The notes: generated by a model not told the origin, from the sequence alone. DNA of 64,000 bases from Gammaproteobacteria bacterium (GCA_021648145.1 JAKITI010000002.1:1-64000), one strand, 5' to 3'; positions 25,611 through 34,151 are shown, numbered from the stretch's first letter. Numbers and translations: made by a program.

Positions 25611-26839
25611 ATAGTAAACAGGAAACCAAAATTTTTGTACTTGTTATATTTGTAACATTTTTATTAATGATCGGTGCTTATTGTGTTGGTAAAAGTAAAG
25701 TTGAGCCGCCTGCTACTGTTGCAGACAAAGTATCAATATCGACTTCTCATGATGTGGCTTCAAAGAGTGAGCCAGCGGCTCACCCTGAAAAAAACCAGTT
25801 TACCCAGTTTGAAGTGGGTAACAGTAATGTTAAAACCATTTTGGTTGATGGCGATGTTGTCTGGATAGGAACATCTGGGGGGGTTATTCGTTATGATACG
25901 AGCAACGATAGTTACAAAATTTTTGATAATAAAATAGAAGGTCTTTTGTCCAATGGTATTTTCTACCTGAGAAAAATAGATCATCACTTATTTGTAGGAA
26001 CGTATGGTGGTGGGCTGTCTGTTTATAACACTGTGTTGGAGAAATGGAAAAATTATAGTGTGCCCCAAGGGTTAGGTGATCAGTTTGTTTATGATGTTAA
26101 ACAAGTATCTAACGGTGATATATGGATTGCGACCTGGTCAGGTGCTAATCGAATCAAAAAGGGTCAAATGGATGATTCAAAAAGCTGGGAAACTTATACA
26201 GTAGAAAATACACAAGGGGGTCTGCCTAATTTATGGGTGTATGGCATTCAGGAAGGAAAGAATGGTGAAATCTGGTTTGCGACCGAAGATGGTTTGGCTC
26301 GATATCATGATGGCAAATGGCAAAACTGGAAACACAAAGATGGGCTGGGTGCTTCGTACGATATTGTAAAAGATTCAATTCAGTTCACTAATGACCCAGG
26401 AAAAGTATCAACACATCATGCGCAGCAAAAAGTTGAGCAAGGTTTGAGTGATGTGGAGGTGGCATATAATCCAAACTACATTATTTCACTGGTCGTCGAC
26501 TCGAGCGGTATTGTCTGGTGTGGTACCTGGGGCGGAGGATTGGCACGCTTCGATGGCAAACATTGGAAAAACTACACAACCCGAGATGGTTTGCCTGCCA
26601 ATCATGTATTTATGCTTCATATTGATAAGAGTGAACAGCTGTGGATTGGAACCAGTAAAGGTTTGGCGCAGTTTAATAAGAAATCAGAAAGCTTTTCTGT
26701 GCTGACAACGGCGGATGGCCTGTATGCAGATAATGTTTTTTCAATGAGCGAGGCTGCAGATGGAAGTTTATGGGTGGGAAGTTTTGGGGGGGTCACGCAT
26801 TTAACTTTGTCTGGAATGGAACGGATAAAAAACAAGTAA
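25607..26839 (+). CDS. Reg_prop beta-propeller protein, membrane-anchored paralogue
   Basis: This encodes 410 residues and is related to the preceding gene over its whole propeller (WIGTSGGVIRY, GTYGGGLSVY, WIATWSGANRI, WFATEDGLARY, WCGTWGGGLARF, WIGTSKGLAQF, WVGSFGGVTHL). It has the same insertion before YNPNYIISL. It differs in the N-terminus, where an uncleaved helix (IFVLVIFVTFLLMIGAYCVG) replaces the lipobox signal. The tandem pair probably arose by duplication. Function is unknown; a sensory or scaffolding role in the periplasm is likely. The 200 bases that follow hold no gene. Confidence 0.87.
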   Translation: MNSKQETKIFVLVIFVTFLLMIGAYCVGKSKVEPPATVADKVSISTSHDVASKSEPAAHPEKNQFTQFEVGNSNVKTILVDGDVVWIGTSGGVIRYDTSNDSYKIFDNKIEGLLSNGIFYLRKIDHHLFVGTYGGGLSVYNTVLEKWKNYSVPQGLGDQFVYDVKQVSNGDIWIATWSGANRIKKGQMDDSKSWETYTVENTQGGLPNLWVYGIQEGKNGEIWFATEDGLARYHDGKWQNWKHKDGLGASYDIVKDSIQFTNDPGKVSTHHAQQKVEQGLSDVEVAYNPNYIISLVVDSSGIVWCGTWGGGLARFDGKHWKNYTTRDGLPANHVFMLHIDKSEQLWIGTSKGLAQFNKKSESFSVLTTADGLYADNVFSMSEAADGSLWVGSFGGVTHLTLSGMERIKNK

Positions 26840-27039
26840 ATATAAAACTATTGATTGTCATATTGAGATCTCTGTCATAAAACTCTGGTGAGGTTTGGTG
26901 TTAATGTGAGTAGCCAAGTGAATTTTTAAGTCAGGACTGATTGGAGCCGGAACAAGATGGATGTGGTTTGGTGTAATCAATGCTTATTGACGTATGATAC
27001 AAAATCAATAATCATCAGGTCGAATGTAGGGAGACTTAA

Positions 27040-29016
27040 ATGAATAGTCTGGGCATTCGTATTGTATTCATGGTTGCTTTCGTGCTGGCATTTCTTATGC
27101 TGCTAAGTGGCTTGTGGATCGACTGGCAGTTAAAATTGATTATCCTTGGGTGTTTCTTATGGGTCGCGTTTCAATACGGCGTAATCAGTTCTGTGGCACC
27201 GCTAAGAAACTTATTGATGCGTGTCGGAGGAGGGGGTCGCAGCGCGGCTTTACCTGAAACTCGAGTAGACGATGCTGAGTTTAATCGAATGAAGCGAGAG
27301 CTGGTTCGAAAAGAGAATCATATTCGCGGCATTATGGATAGTGTGGCAGACTCTATCGTGGTGACAGATGAGCAGGGTGTTATTGAATCTGTAAATTTAG
27401 TGGTATACAAAATGTTTGGTTACCAATCAAATGAGTTGGTAGGTCGTTCGATTAATGTATTAGTGCCTGAGCTCTTTGCTCAATCTCACGATCACTATGT
27501 TGAAAAATACCTTGTAAATGGAGCTGTGCCGATGGTCGGTGTGGAGCGTGAGCTTATAGGGCGGCGTAAAGATGCATCGACTTTTCCGGTAGAAATTTTT
27601 CTCAATGAAATAAATCTAGACCATCATCGCTATTTTGTTGCGACATTGTGCGATATTACAGAGAAAAAAAATCAGACTGCAATTTTAGAGTATCAGGCAT
27701 TACATGATGGTTTGACTGGGTTGGCCAATCGTGTTTTGTTTGGTGACTACCTTTATAAAGCAATTGCTGATGCGCGTCGTGATGATTCACGATTTGCACT
27801 GTTACTAATGGATCTGGATCGGTTTAAAGACATTAATGATACGCTTGGTCATCAAATCGGTGATATTTTGCTAAAAAAAGTTGCAGGGTTATTGCAAAAA
27901 ACTTTAAGTGAAGCAGATATGATTTCCCGCTTAGGTGGAGACGAATTTGCAATTTTATTGCATGGTTTTGATCGTGAGGCTGCGATTGAAGTCGCGCTAA
28001 AGCTTTATGAAGTGCTTGATCTACCTTTTGTTGTTGATGAGCAAGAAGGTTTAGCTTTGCATGTTGGGGTCAGCATAGGAATTACACTTTACCCTGAGCA
28101 TGGTGATGAAAGTGCTGCTGACTTATTGCGTAGAGCAGAAGTTGCAATGTACTGCGCAAAGCGCAGTCAAGATAATTATGCTGTCTATGATCCTGAGGAA
28201 GATGCTCATAGCCTTCAAAATTTGGCACTATTTGGACAATTACGCCATGCCGTTCGAAATGATCAGCTACAACTGTATTATCAGCCTAAAGTTAACGCAA
28301 AAAGTGGAGAGGCATCTAAGCTAGAGGTTTTGTTGCGTTGGATGCATCCTAAAAATGGCCTGATTTCTCCCGATCACTTTATTCCTCTTGCCGAACGTAC
28401 AGGCTTGATTGGTGAAATAACTTTGTGGGTCATTAAGGAGGCATTGGCGCAGTGCCGGGAATGGCGCAAGAAAGGTTTTGACTTAAGTGTTGCGGTTAAT
28501 ATATCAGTCATTAATTTGCAGGAGACTGGGTTTTCACAGGCTGTTGAGCAGCTCCTAGATAAAGAGTGCAGAGAACAGCAGTTACTCAGTTTTGAAATTA
28601 CTGAAACATCAATCATGCTTGAGCCAGAACGTGCTCTTAAAACCCTTGCATCTTTCAGTGATTTAGGAATCCGTTTATCAGTTGATGATTTTGGTACGGG
28701 CTATTCATCTTTAGCTTATTTAAAACAATTGCCTGTAAACGAGCTGAAAATTGATAAATCATTTATTCTCGGAGTGGCTAAAGATGCTGATGATGTAACC
28801 TTAGTGCGTTCAATGATTGATTTGGCGCATAATATGGGGTTGTCAGTGGTTGCTGAGGGTGTTGAAAACAGAGAAACTTGTGAAATGTTAACTGATTTTG
28901 GTTGTGAAGAGTTGCAAGGTAATTATATTTGCCCCCCTTTTCCTGCCAAGATACTAGAGCGCTGGTTGATTGAAAATCTCTCGACCTCTAAGCAGTTATG
29001 CCCTGTGGTGACATGA
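27040..29016 (+). CDS. Membrane PAS-GGDEF-EAL cyclic di-GMP protein
   Basis: This encodes 658 residues. Two N-terminal membrane helices are followed by a PAS domain (about 90-205, IRGIMDSVADSIVVTDEQG), a GGDEF domain (RLGGDEF, 297-303) and an EAL domain (LEVLLRW at 428-434). The GGDEF active site is intact and I see no RxxD inhibitory site upstream of it. EAL residues are also kept: NISVINL, EITET, DDFGTGYSSL, KIDKSF and AEGVEN; EVL replaces EAL, a common active variant. It probably makes or degrades c-di-GMP in response to a PAS signal. Its TGA stop is part of the target duplication of the element that follows. Confidence 0.93.
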   Translation: MNSLGIRIVFMVAFVLAFLMLLSGLWIDWQLKLIILGCFLWVAFQYGVISSVAPLRNLLMRVGGGGRSAALPETRVDDAEFNRMKRELVRKENHIRGIMDSVADSIVVTDEQGVIESVNLVVYKMFGYQSNELVGRSINVLVPELFAQSHDHYVEKYLVNGAVPMVGVERELIGRRKDASTFPVEIFLNEINLDHHRYFVATLCDITEKKNQTAILEYQALHDGLTGLANRVLFGDYLYKAIADARRDDSRFALLLMDLDRFKDINDTLGHQIGDILLKKVAGLLQKTLSEADMISRLGGDEFAILLHGFDREAAIEVALKLYEVLDLPFVVDEQEGLALHVGVSIGITLYPEHGDESAADLLRRAEVAMYCAKRSQDNYAVYDPEEDAHSLQNLALFGQLRHAVRNDQLQLYYQPKVNAKSGEASKLEVLLRWMHPKNGLISPDHFIPLAERTGLIGEITLWVIKEALAQCREWRKKGFDLSVAVNISVINLQETGFSQAVEQLLDKECREQQLLSFEITETSIMLEPERALKTLASFSDLGIRLSVDDFGTGYSSLAYLKQLPVNELKIDKSFILGVAKDADDVTLVRSMIDLAHNMGLSVVAEGVENRETCEMLTDFGCEELQGNYICPPFPAKILERWLIENLSTSKQLCPVVT

Positions 29017-29148
29017 TTTTGTAGCCGTTCAGAGCCCTTCTGAAACTCGCAATTTCTGCATTAAAAAATGATCATCTGCACTTGTAAACTCAAATTTTTC
29101 GCCTTGAACTGATGAATTTCAGAAGGACTCTGAACGGCTACTGATTTT
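29014..29148. mobile_element. Candidate MITE with 25-bp inverted repeats and 7-bp target duplication
   Basis: The 25-base arm at 29021-29045 (starts GTAGCCGTTCAGAG) matches the reverse complement of 29117-29141 at 24 of 25 positions. The 71-base interior has no reading frame. TGATTTT at 29014-29020 is repeated directly after the right arm at 29142-29148, as expected for a target duplication. The element lies between two convergent genes. In RNA the arms would form a long hairpin that could also end transcription from both sides. Confidence 0.75.
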
Positions 29149-29160
29149 AGGTATAAAGGT

Positions 29161-30252
29161 TTATTTTGGATCGACAGAGAAGGTCGCATACCCTTGGTTT
29201 TTATCGAGTGTGGCGGGCCTGAAAACATCAACCTTTCTGAAAAATTGATCTACGATATAGATACGTCCATCTTCATCCACATCAATATCTGCGGGTAACA
29301 TATACTTACCTGGAGAGCCTGCCTGGCTACGCTCACCGATGAACATGAGTAGTTCTCCTTGGCTGTTGAATATCTGGAAATTACCAAAGGCTGTATCAAC
29401 AACATATATGTTGCCAGCAGCATCAGTTGCGATGCCTTTAGGTCGTGCAAATTGCCCTGGCATTCTCCCAACAGAGCCGAAAGATTGCAGTACATTTCCA
29501 TTAGAGTCAAATTGTTGAACCCGAAAATTACCACCGTCAACGACATAAATTGAGCCATCAGGCGCTGTTGCTGCTTGTAATGGCAGGTTGAGTTCTCCTT
29601 GATCAGAGCCGCGCTTGCTGATTGTTTTGATGTGTTCTCCAGTCGTTGTATCAAATATCACGATCTGGTGATTCCTTGATGTGATGCCACCATTGTCTAC
29701 AACATAGGTGAGATTATTGGCAACAGCAACACTGACTGGGCGCTGTAACAACTGGCTGTTGCCAATGGTGCGCAAATAGCGCCCGTCACGATCATAGACT
29801 CTGATATGGCGAGCACTGATATCACAAACAAAAACCTCTCCCGACTCAGAGGTGTCAATGCCAATTGGCTTGATCAATTCACCGGGTGATTCAGTTCCGA
29901 TTGTAAAAAACCGCCCTTCAGGAATGTCGAATACAAATACAGTACGTTGAACCGTGTCTGTAACAAAAACTCGCCCTTGGTGAACCGATACGCCGTAGGG
30001 TTTAACCAGTCCTTTTACTTTAAGAGAGGTGCCAGTCGCAAAAGATTTGAAGCGCTCCAGTGAGCTTAATTGTTCGACATCGCTGCTGTAAATCAAGGTT
30101 CGTTCATAAATGAAGCGAGGTTGATCGGGCGCTGGCGGAAAAACAATAGGCGCAGATGCCTTGGGTTGCTCTGGTGTGGTTGAGCAGGCAGCGATGATTA
30201 ATGTGATGCAACTTAATAGTATCAGTATGTAGGTTCTGTATGAGTGAGTCAT
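29161..30252 (-). CDS. NHL-repeat beta-propeller lipoprotein
   Basis: This encodes 363 residues from ATG 30252, giving the lipoprotein signal MTHSYRTYILILLSCITLI followed by IAAC; a longer frame to 30276 adds eight residues. NHL repeats are seen as LVKPYGVSVHQGRVFVTDT, LIKPIGIDTSESGEVFVCD, LNLPLQAATAPDGSIYVVD, FARPKGIATDAAGNIYVVD and YMLPADIDVDEDGRIYIVD, making a six-bladed propeller. It is an exported lipoprotein. Its start overlaps the stop of the pentaheme cytochrome (TAATG), so the two are cotranscribed and may work as a pair. Confidence 0.88.
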   Translation of the reverse strand: MTHSYRTYILILLSCITLIIAACSTTPEQPKASAPIVFPPAPDQPRFIYERTLIYSSDVEQLSSLERFKSFATGTSLKVKGLVKPYGVSVHQGRVFVTDTVQRTVFVFDIPEGRFFTIGTESPGELIKPIGIDTSESGEVFVCDISARHIRVYDRDGRYLRTIGNSQLLQRPVSVAVANNLTYVVDNGGITSRNHQIVIFDTTTGEHIKTISKRGSDQGELNLPLQAATAPDGSIYVVDGGNFRVQQFDSNGNVLQSFGSVGRMPGQFARPKGIATDAAGNIYVVDTAFGNFQIFNSQGELLMFIGERSQAGSPGKYMLPADIDVDEDGRIYIVDQFFRKVDVFRPATLDKNQGYATFSVDPK

Positions 30253-30995
30253 TATTTGATATGGCAGGTTTCGCAAAGTCGGTCAGTACTGGTGCGCAGT
30301 AATAGGGCAACATCTGGGTTATGTACATTATGGCAAGTGGCACACTCCACTTTACCATCATAAAGTTTCACGCCGTTATCGAATCCATTCGGATTTTCTA
30401 TTGGCCAAAAGTCAGGATCTTTATGGTTTAGTCCTGCATACTCTATTGAAATGGGGTGGTCGTTGGCCAGCTCGGGACCAATTTGTTTAACCGCGATGTT
30501 GTGTGCTGCCTGGCCATTATGGCATTTGCCGCAGCTATTCAAATCATTTGAATCATTGATGGCCATATGTAGCGCAGCATCTTCACTGCTATTCCAGCCG
30601 TTTGGTTGAAATAGTGTCATATCAACGGCCATGGTGCCGTCATGGCAAGAGAGGCAAAGCAGGCTGATTGGGCTGGGCGTGCGAACCTTGTTATCGAGCA
30701 TTAAGCTGTCGTATAGCTCATAGCTGTCTGTTGCTGGGGTTAATCGATTCCAGCCAGGAATACCGCCAGCTTCAGAAGTATCCTCGTTTACCTTGTCTTC
30801 AGGTAAGTGGCAGTAAATACAAGATGAGCCGTAATCAGAAAAAGCAAGGCCAGACATCGCTTCAACACCCGCGCGAGCATTTAGTCCTGTAAAGTCATGT
30901 TTTGAACCAAGGATTGCATCACTATACGCTGATGAGCACCACAATCCAGCAAAAACAGTGAATAAAAAACATTCCTGAATTAGCTTTTTATGCAT
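30252..30995 (-). CDS. Pentaheme cytochrome c
   Basis: This encodes 247 residues from ATG 30995, giving the signal peptide MHKKLIQECFLFTVFAGLWC before SSAYSDA. Five CxxCH sites are present: CIYCH, CLSCH, CGKCH, CATCH and the near-terminal CETCH, the last two in the doubled-CxxCH style. No catalytic signature is visible, so it is most likely an electron-transfer protein. It is divergent from the other multiheme cytochrome and sits just upstream of the NHL lipoprotein gene. A longer frame to 31073 would overlap the opposite promoter region and is rejected. Confidence 0.9.
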   Translation of the reverse strand: MHKKLIQECFLFTVFAGLWCSSAYSDAILGSKHDFTGLNARAGVEAMSGLAFSDYGSSCIYCHLPEDKVNEDTSEAGGIPGWNRLTPATDSYELYDSLMLDNKVRTPSPISLLCLSCHDGTMAVDMTLFQPNGWNSSEDAALHMAINDSNDLNSCGKCHNGQAAHNIAVKQIGPELANDHPISIEYAGLNHKDPDFWPIENPNGFDNGVKLYDGKVECATCHNVHNPDVALLLRTSTDRLCETCHIK

Positions 30996-31151
30996 GTTAT
31001 TAAGCAGCCTTCTGACAGATCTGTTATGAAAAAAATAATTGTTTGGGTATTCGCTCTTTTTAGAGTAGCGCAAATAAGGATTTTACGCCACAATGGAGTA
31101 TTTGACTCGACTAAATTCAAGGGGCTATCAAGAGTGATCTATCGGACTTTT

Positions 31152-31982
31152 ATGAGGCAAACTTTGAGAGTAATTTTTATTGCAGGGATTTTTACAGCTT
31201 CATCTGCTGTGTGTGCAGAAGAGGGTGGTGCGGAGGCGGCTGTAAAAAAAGCGGTGGCGACGGCTGTAATGAAAAGTACATCGGACTTGGCTCGTGGCCA
31301 GAAAATTTATGCGGATAACTGTTCTGTATGTCATGGTGATAAAGGGGTGGGTTCAAAATGGACGCGCAATACGTTGAATCCATCGCCTCGTGACTTCACA
31401 TCTCCGTTAGCGGTGACTGAATTAACTCGTGAACGAATGTTGCAGGCAGTGATCGCTGGGCGAGAAGGGAGTGCCATGGTCTCTTATTTGGGTGATTTAT
31501 CTATCTCTGATGTGATTGCCGTAGTTGATTTTATTCGCAGTGAATTCATGAGACCACAGTCTGAAAACAATCACCCTCATGTAGCAGGGGCGCATCAGTC
31601 TACACGCGAGATACAGAAAGCTGTTGATATGCAACTTCCTTTTGATGATAGTTTTGTTGGTGAGGTGATTACTGGACGTCATCTCTATCTGGGGAATTGC
31701 GCGGCATGTCATGGTGTGGATGGCGATGGACTGGGTGATCGAAAGTCAGCGAGTCAGCCACTTCCGCGTAATTTTTTATCTACTGAGTCACGTCAAATAT
31801 TGAATCGCCCCGCTTTATATAAAGGTATCGCTGAAGGTAAGAATGGAACCGTAATGCCTTCATGGGCGCGCGTTTTTACCAATCAGGAAATAGTCGATGT
31901 AGCAGAGTACGTTTTTCAAACCTTTATTGACCCCGTTGAGAGTCATGTTGATGAAGGAAAAAAAAAAGTGATAACGCATTAG
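31152..31982 (+). CDS. Multiheme cytochrome c, N-terminal part (two hemes)
   Basis: This encodes 276 residues from ATG 31152, giving the signal peptide MRQTLRVIFIAGIFTASSAV ending before CAEE. Two class I cytochrome c domains follow, with CSVCH (residue 57) and CAACH (residue 183). The frame runs through ten A residues at 31958-31967 and stops four codons later (VITH, then TAG). The -1 frame carries on into the next open frame without a stop. I think this is the front part of a five-heme protein of about 571 residues, interrupted by a frameshift. Confidence 0.85.
   Translation: MRQTLRVIFIAGIFTASSAVCAEEGGAEAAVKKAVATAVMKSTSDLARGQKIYADNCSVCHGDKGVGSKWTRNTLNPSPRDFTSPLAVTELTRERMLQAVIAGREGSAMVSYLGDLSISDVIAVVDFIRSEFMRPQSENNHPHVAGAHQSTREIQKAVDMQLPFDDSFVGEVITGRHLYLGNCAACHGVDGDGLGDRKSASQPLPRNFLSTESRQILNRPALYKGIAEGKNGTVMPSWARVFTNQEIVDVAEYVFQTFIDPVESHVDEGKKKVITH
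31958..31967 (+). other. A10 run at the frameshift point of the cytochrome gene
   Basis: Ten consecutive A residues lie four codons before the stop of the upstream frame. Shifting by -1 here continues as KSDNALDLLAQGREIYNLRC, directly into the CYFCH heme domain. It could be a slippage site for polymerase or ribosome, a real indel, or a homopolymer sequencing error. Confidence 0.7.
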
Positions 31983-31984
31983 AT

Positions 31985-32866
31985 TTGTTAGCTCAAGGGC
32001 GAGAAATTTATAATTTACGCTGTTATTTTTGTCATGGTTACAGTGGTAATGCAAAAACATTAGCGACGACTTATTTGAAACCAGAGCCTCGTGACTTTAC
32101 AGCAATGCAGTCTGGTGAAATGAGTGCACAGTCAATGTTTGATGTTGTAAAAAATGGCAAACTGGGAACTGCTATGAATGGTTTTAGTTATTTGTTGAGC
32201 GATCAGGAGATAATGGCAGTGGTTAAGTTTATTACTGCAGCATTTATGGAAAATAAGCAAATTAATACCTATTACCATATAGATGAAAATGGCTGGGGAG
32301 AGCATGAGCGTTATGCGGTTGCTTTTCCTTTTGTTCGAGGTGAAATTTTGCTCGATACGCCATGGGAGCATTTAACTGAAGAGCAAGTGGAAGGGAAGCG
32401 GTTATTTATGTCGGGGTGTGTGACCTGTCATGATCGGGCTTATGTGAATAACAAAGAGGTTAAGTGGCAGTCTCGTTCTGTTTCATATCCTCGTGGTAAA
32501 TATTCTCACAAAGATGCAGTGTCTTTAGTTGATGATGTGTTAGGTGCCAGCCCATTCTCTGCACATGATCTCTCTCCTCAAATTCCAGATTTAACAGTGA
32601 AGGAGCGGCAGGGGCAATCACTTTTTGTTGAAAATTGTGCTTTTTGTCATGGCGGTGATGGAAAAGGAGTAAACTGGATTGGTAGCTTTTTAGAGTCTCG
32701 GCCACGTGATTTGACCAGTGATGATGTTGAATCCGTTTCGGATTTGGTTTTGTTTAATATGATTCGAGAAGGTGTACCAAATACAACAATGCCTGCTTGG
32801 AAAAATGTATTAACTGATGAGCAGATTGAAACTTTGATGGTTTATATTCGTCGTGCTTTTCACTGA
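31985..32866 (+). CDS. Multiheme cytochrome c, C-terminal part (three hemes)
   Basis: This frame encodes 293 residues from a TTG at 31985, but no ribosome binding site or signal peptide precedes it. CYFCH (residue 13), CVTCH (145) and CAFCH (218) mark three heme sites. The first cytochrome domain would begin at the very first residue, so the natural protein must start upstream. The frame is open back to the A10 run of the preceding gene. Without export by the upstream signal peptide this part could not receive heme from the Ccm system, so it is best read as the continuation of that gene. Confidence 0.8.
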   Translation: MLAQGREIYNLRCYFCHGYSGNAKTLATTYLKPEPRDFTAMQSGEMSAQSMFDVVKNGKLGTAMNGFSYLLSDQEIMAVVKFITAAFMENKQINTYYHIDENGWGEHERYAVAFPFVRGEILLDTPWEHLTEEQVEGKRLFMSGCVTCHDRAYVNNKEVKWQSRSVSYPRGKYSHKDAVSLVDDVLGASPFSAHDLSPQIPDLTVKERQGQSLFVENCAFCHGGDGKGVNWIGSFLESRPRDLTSDDVESVSDLVLFNMIREGVPNTTMPAWKNVLTDEQIETLMVYIRRAFH

Positions 32867-32934
32867 ATTGGATTAGTTTTATAGTTTGGTGGTTATTTGT
32901 TAGATGGTAGCGGTGTTGTTTTTTTGTCTGTATA

Positions 32935-32957
32935 AAAACTATGTAAATTATAGTTTT
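32935..32957. promoter_or_regulatory. Dyad upstream of the roadblock gene, possible operator
   Basis: AAAACTAT (32935-32942) and ATAGTTTT (32950-32957) form a perfect inverted repeat with a 7-base spacer, ending 21 bases before the roadblock ATG. Size and symmetry suit a dimeric repressor or activator site. No regulator gene lies next to it. Confidence 0.35.
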
Positions 32958-32978
32958 CTAATAGTATAGGGAGAGATT

Positions 32979-33344
32979 ATGAACTTTGAAGGGAGAGTAG
33001 AAAACATATTGAAAGAGCTAAAGTATAGAAATCCCAGTATCAGAGGGAGTGCGTTAGTTTCTGGAGATGGTTTGGCTATTGTCAGTATGTTGCCAAATGA
33101 ATTTGAAGCCGATCGGGTTGCGGGTATGAATTCAGTGCTTTTGAGTATTGGTATTAGTTCAAGTGCGGAGTTAAATCTGGGTAATGTAGAGCAGCTAATG
33201 ATTCGTGGTGAAAATGGACATTTGATTGTTTCAAGTGTTGCAGATGGTGCAATGTTACTTGTGCTGACGGATGAAGATGTGAAACTGGGCGCTGTATTCT
33301 ACTTTATGAAGCGTGCGCTAAAAGAACTTCGAGAAGTGCTTTAA
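32979..33344 (+). CDS. Roadblock/LC7-domain protein
   Basis: This encodes 121 residues, a single roadblock/LC7 domain: VENILKELKYRNPSIRGSAL, VSGDGLAIVSMLPN, then the central helix and VEQLMIRGENGHLIVSSVADGAMLLVLTDEDVKLGAVFYFMKRA. Such proteins usually dimerise and regulate small Ras-like GTPases such as MglA. No GTPase gene is in the window. GGGAGAG precedes the ATG. It lies 35 bases before the metallo-beta-lactamase-fold gene and is probably cotranscribed. Confidence 0.88.
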   Translation: MNFEGRVENILKELKYRNPSIRGSALVSGDGLAIVSMLPNEFEADRVAGMNSVLLSIGISSSAELNLGNVEQLMIRGENGHLIVSSVADGAMLLVLTDEDVKLGAVFYFMKRALKELREVL

Positions 33345-33379
33345 ATTCAACTAGTGAAGTAAATTAGAGGGCGTTCTTC

Positions 33380-34141
33380 ATGTCATCAAAGGTATTGTTT
33401 GAAAGTGGGCAACATAAAAACATTTTATTGGAAGATTTTGGGCGTGGTGAGGCTGTTCAGGCAAATCAGCACCTTATTATTCACGGTAATGAGTCGATCA
33501 TTCTTGATCCTGGTGGGCATAAAGTGTTTGCTAAAGCACTGTCTGAGGCGAAAAAACAGTTATCAGGTGTGCCAATAACTTATCTATTTTTTTCTCACCA
33601 AGATCCCGATATTGTTGCAGCGGCAAATGGTTGGTTGATGACAACGCGTGCGACTGCATATGCGCCTGAAATATGGATGCGTTTTATTCCTCATTTTGGA
33701 GTTGATAAGTTCGTGATTAACCAGCTCAACGGGATCCCTGATGAAGGAATGCGCCTTAATATGGGAGGGGCAGAGTTGATTTTTTTACCCGCACACTACC
33801 TGCATTCTTGTGGTAATTTTCATGTATATGATTCAGTATCCAAAATTTTGTATAGTGGTGACTTAGGGGCATCACTCGGCATGGATTATTACAAAGTTTC
33901 TGATTTTGATGATCATGTTCAGTATATGGAAGGTTTTCATCGGCGCTATATGACGAGTAATGTGGCTATGAAAGCGTGGGCTAAAATGGTTCGAAGCCTT
34001 GATATAGAGATGATAGCGCCTCAGCATGGGGCGTATTTTGAAGGAAAAACTATGGTTAATCAATTTATTGATTGGTGTGATCAGTTGCAGTGTGGGCTTG
34101 ATATTAATGGGGGTATTTATAAAGTGCCTAGTTCTGTTTAG
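33380..34141 (+). CDS. Diiron metallo-beta-lactamase-fold protein (ODP-like)
   Basis: This encodes 253 residues. Metal ligands fit flavodiiron-type beta-lactamase folds: SHQDPD with His73, Asp75 and Asp77, then His139 in LPAHYLHSCGNFH, Asp in YSGDLGAS near 158 and His216 in APQHGAYF. No flavodoxin domain follows, so it resembles the stand-alone oxygen-binding diiron proteins described as sensors in chemotaxis. The residue after HQDPD is Ile, where many relatives have His. The role is inferred: O2 or NO sensing, or reduction. Confidence 0.8.
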   Translation: MSSKVLFESGQHKNILLEDFGRGEAVQANQHLIIHGNESIILDPGGHKVFAKALSEAKKQLSGVPITYLFFSHQDPDIVAAANGWLMTTRATAYAPEIWMRFIPHFGVDKFVINQLNGIPDEGMRLNMGGAELIFLPAHYLHSCGNFHVYDSVSKILYSGDLGASLGMDYYKVSDFDDHVQYMEGFHRRYMTSNVAMKAWAKMVRSLDIEMIAPQHGAYFEGKTMVNQFIDWCDQLQCGLDINGGIYKVPSSV

Positions 34142-34151
34142 GAGCGAGCAG

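Noticed and set aside
30990-31151. N-terminal extension of the five-heme cytochrome frame
   Set aside because: It contains no signal peptide at its start and overlaps the start of the opposite cytochrome gene. The ATG at 31152 gives a clean signal peptide.
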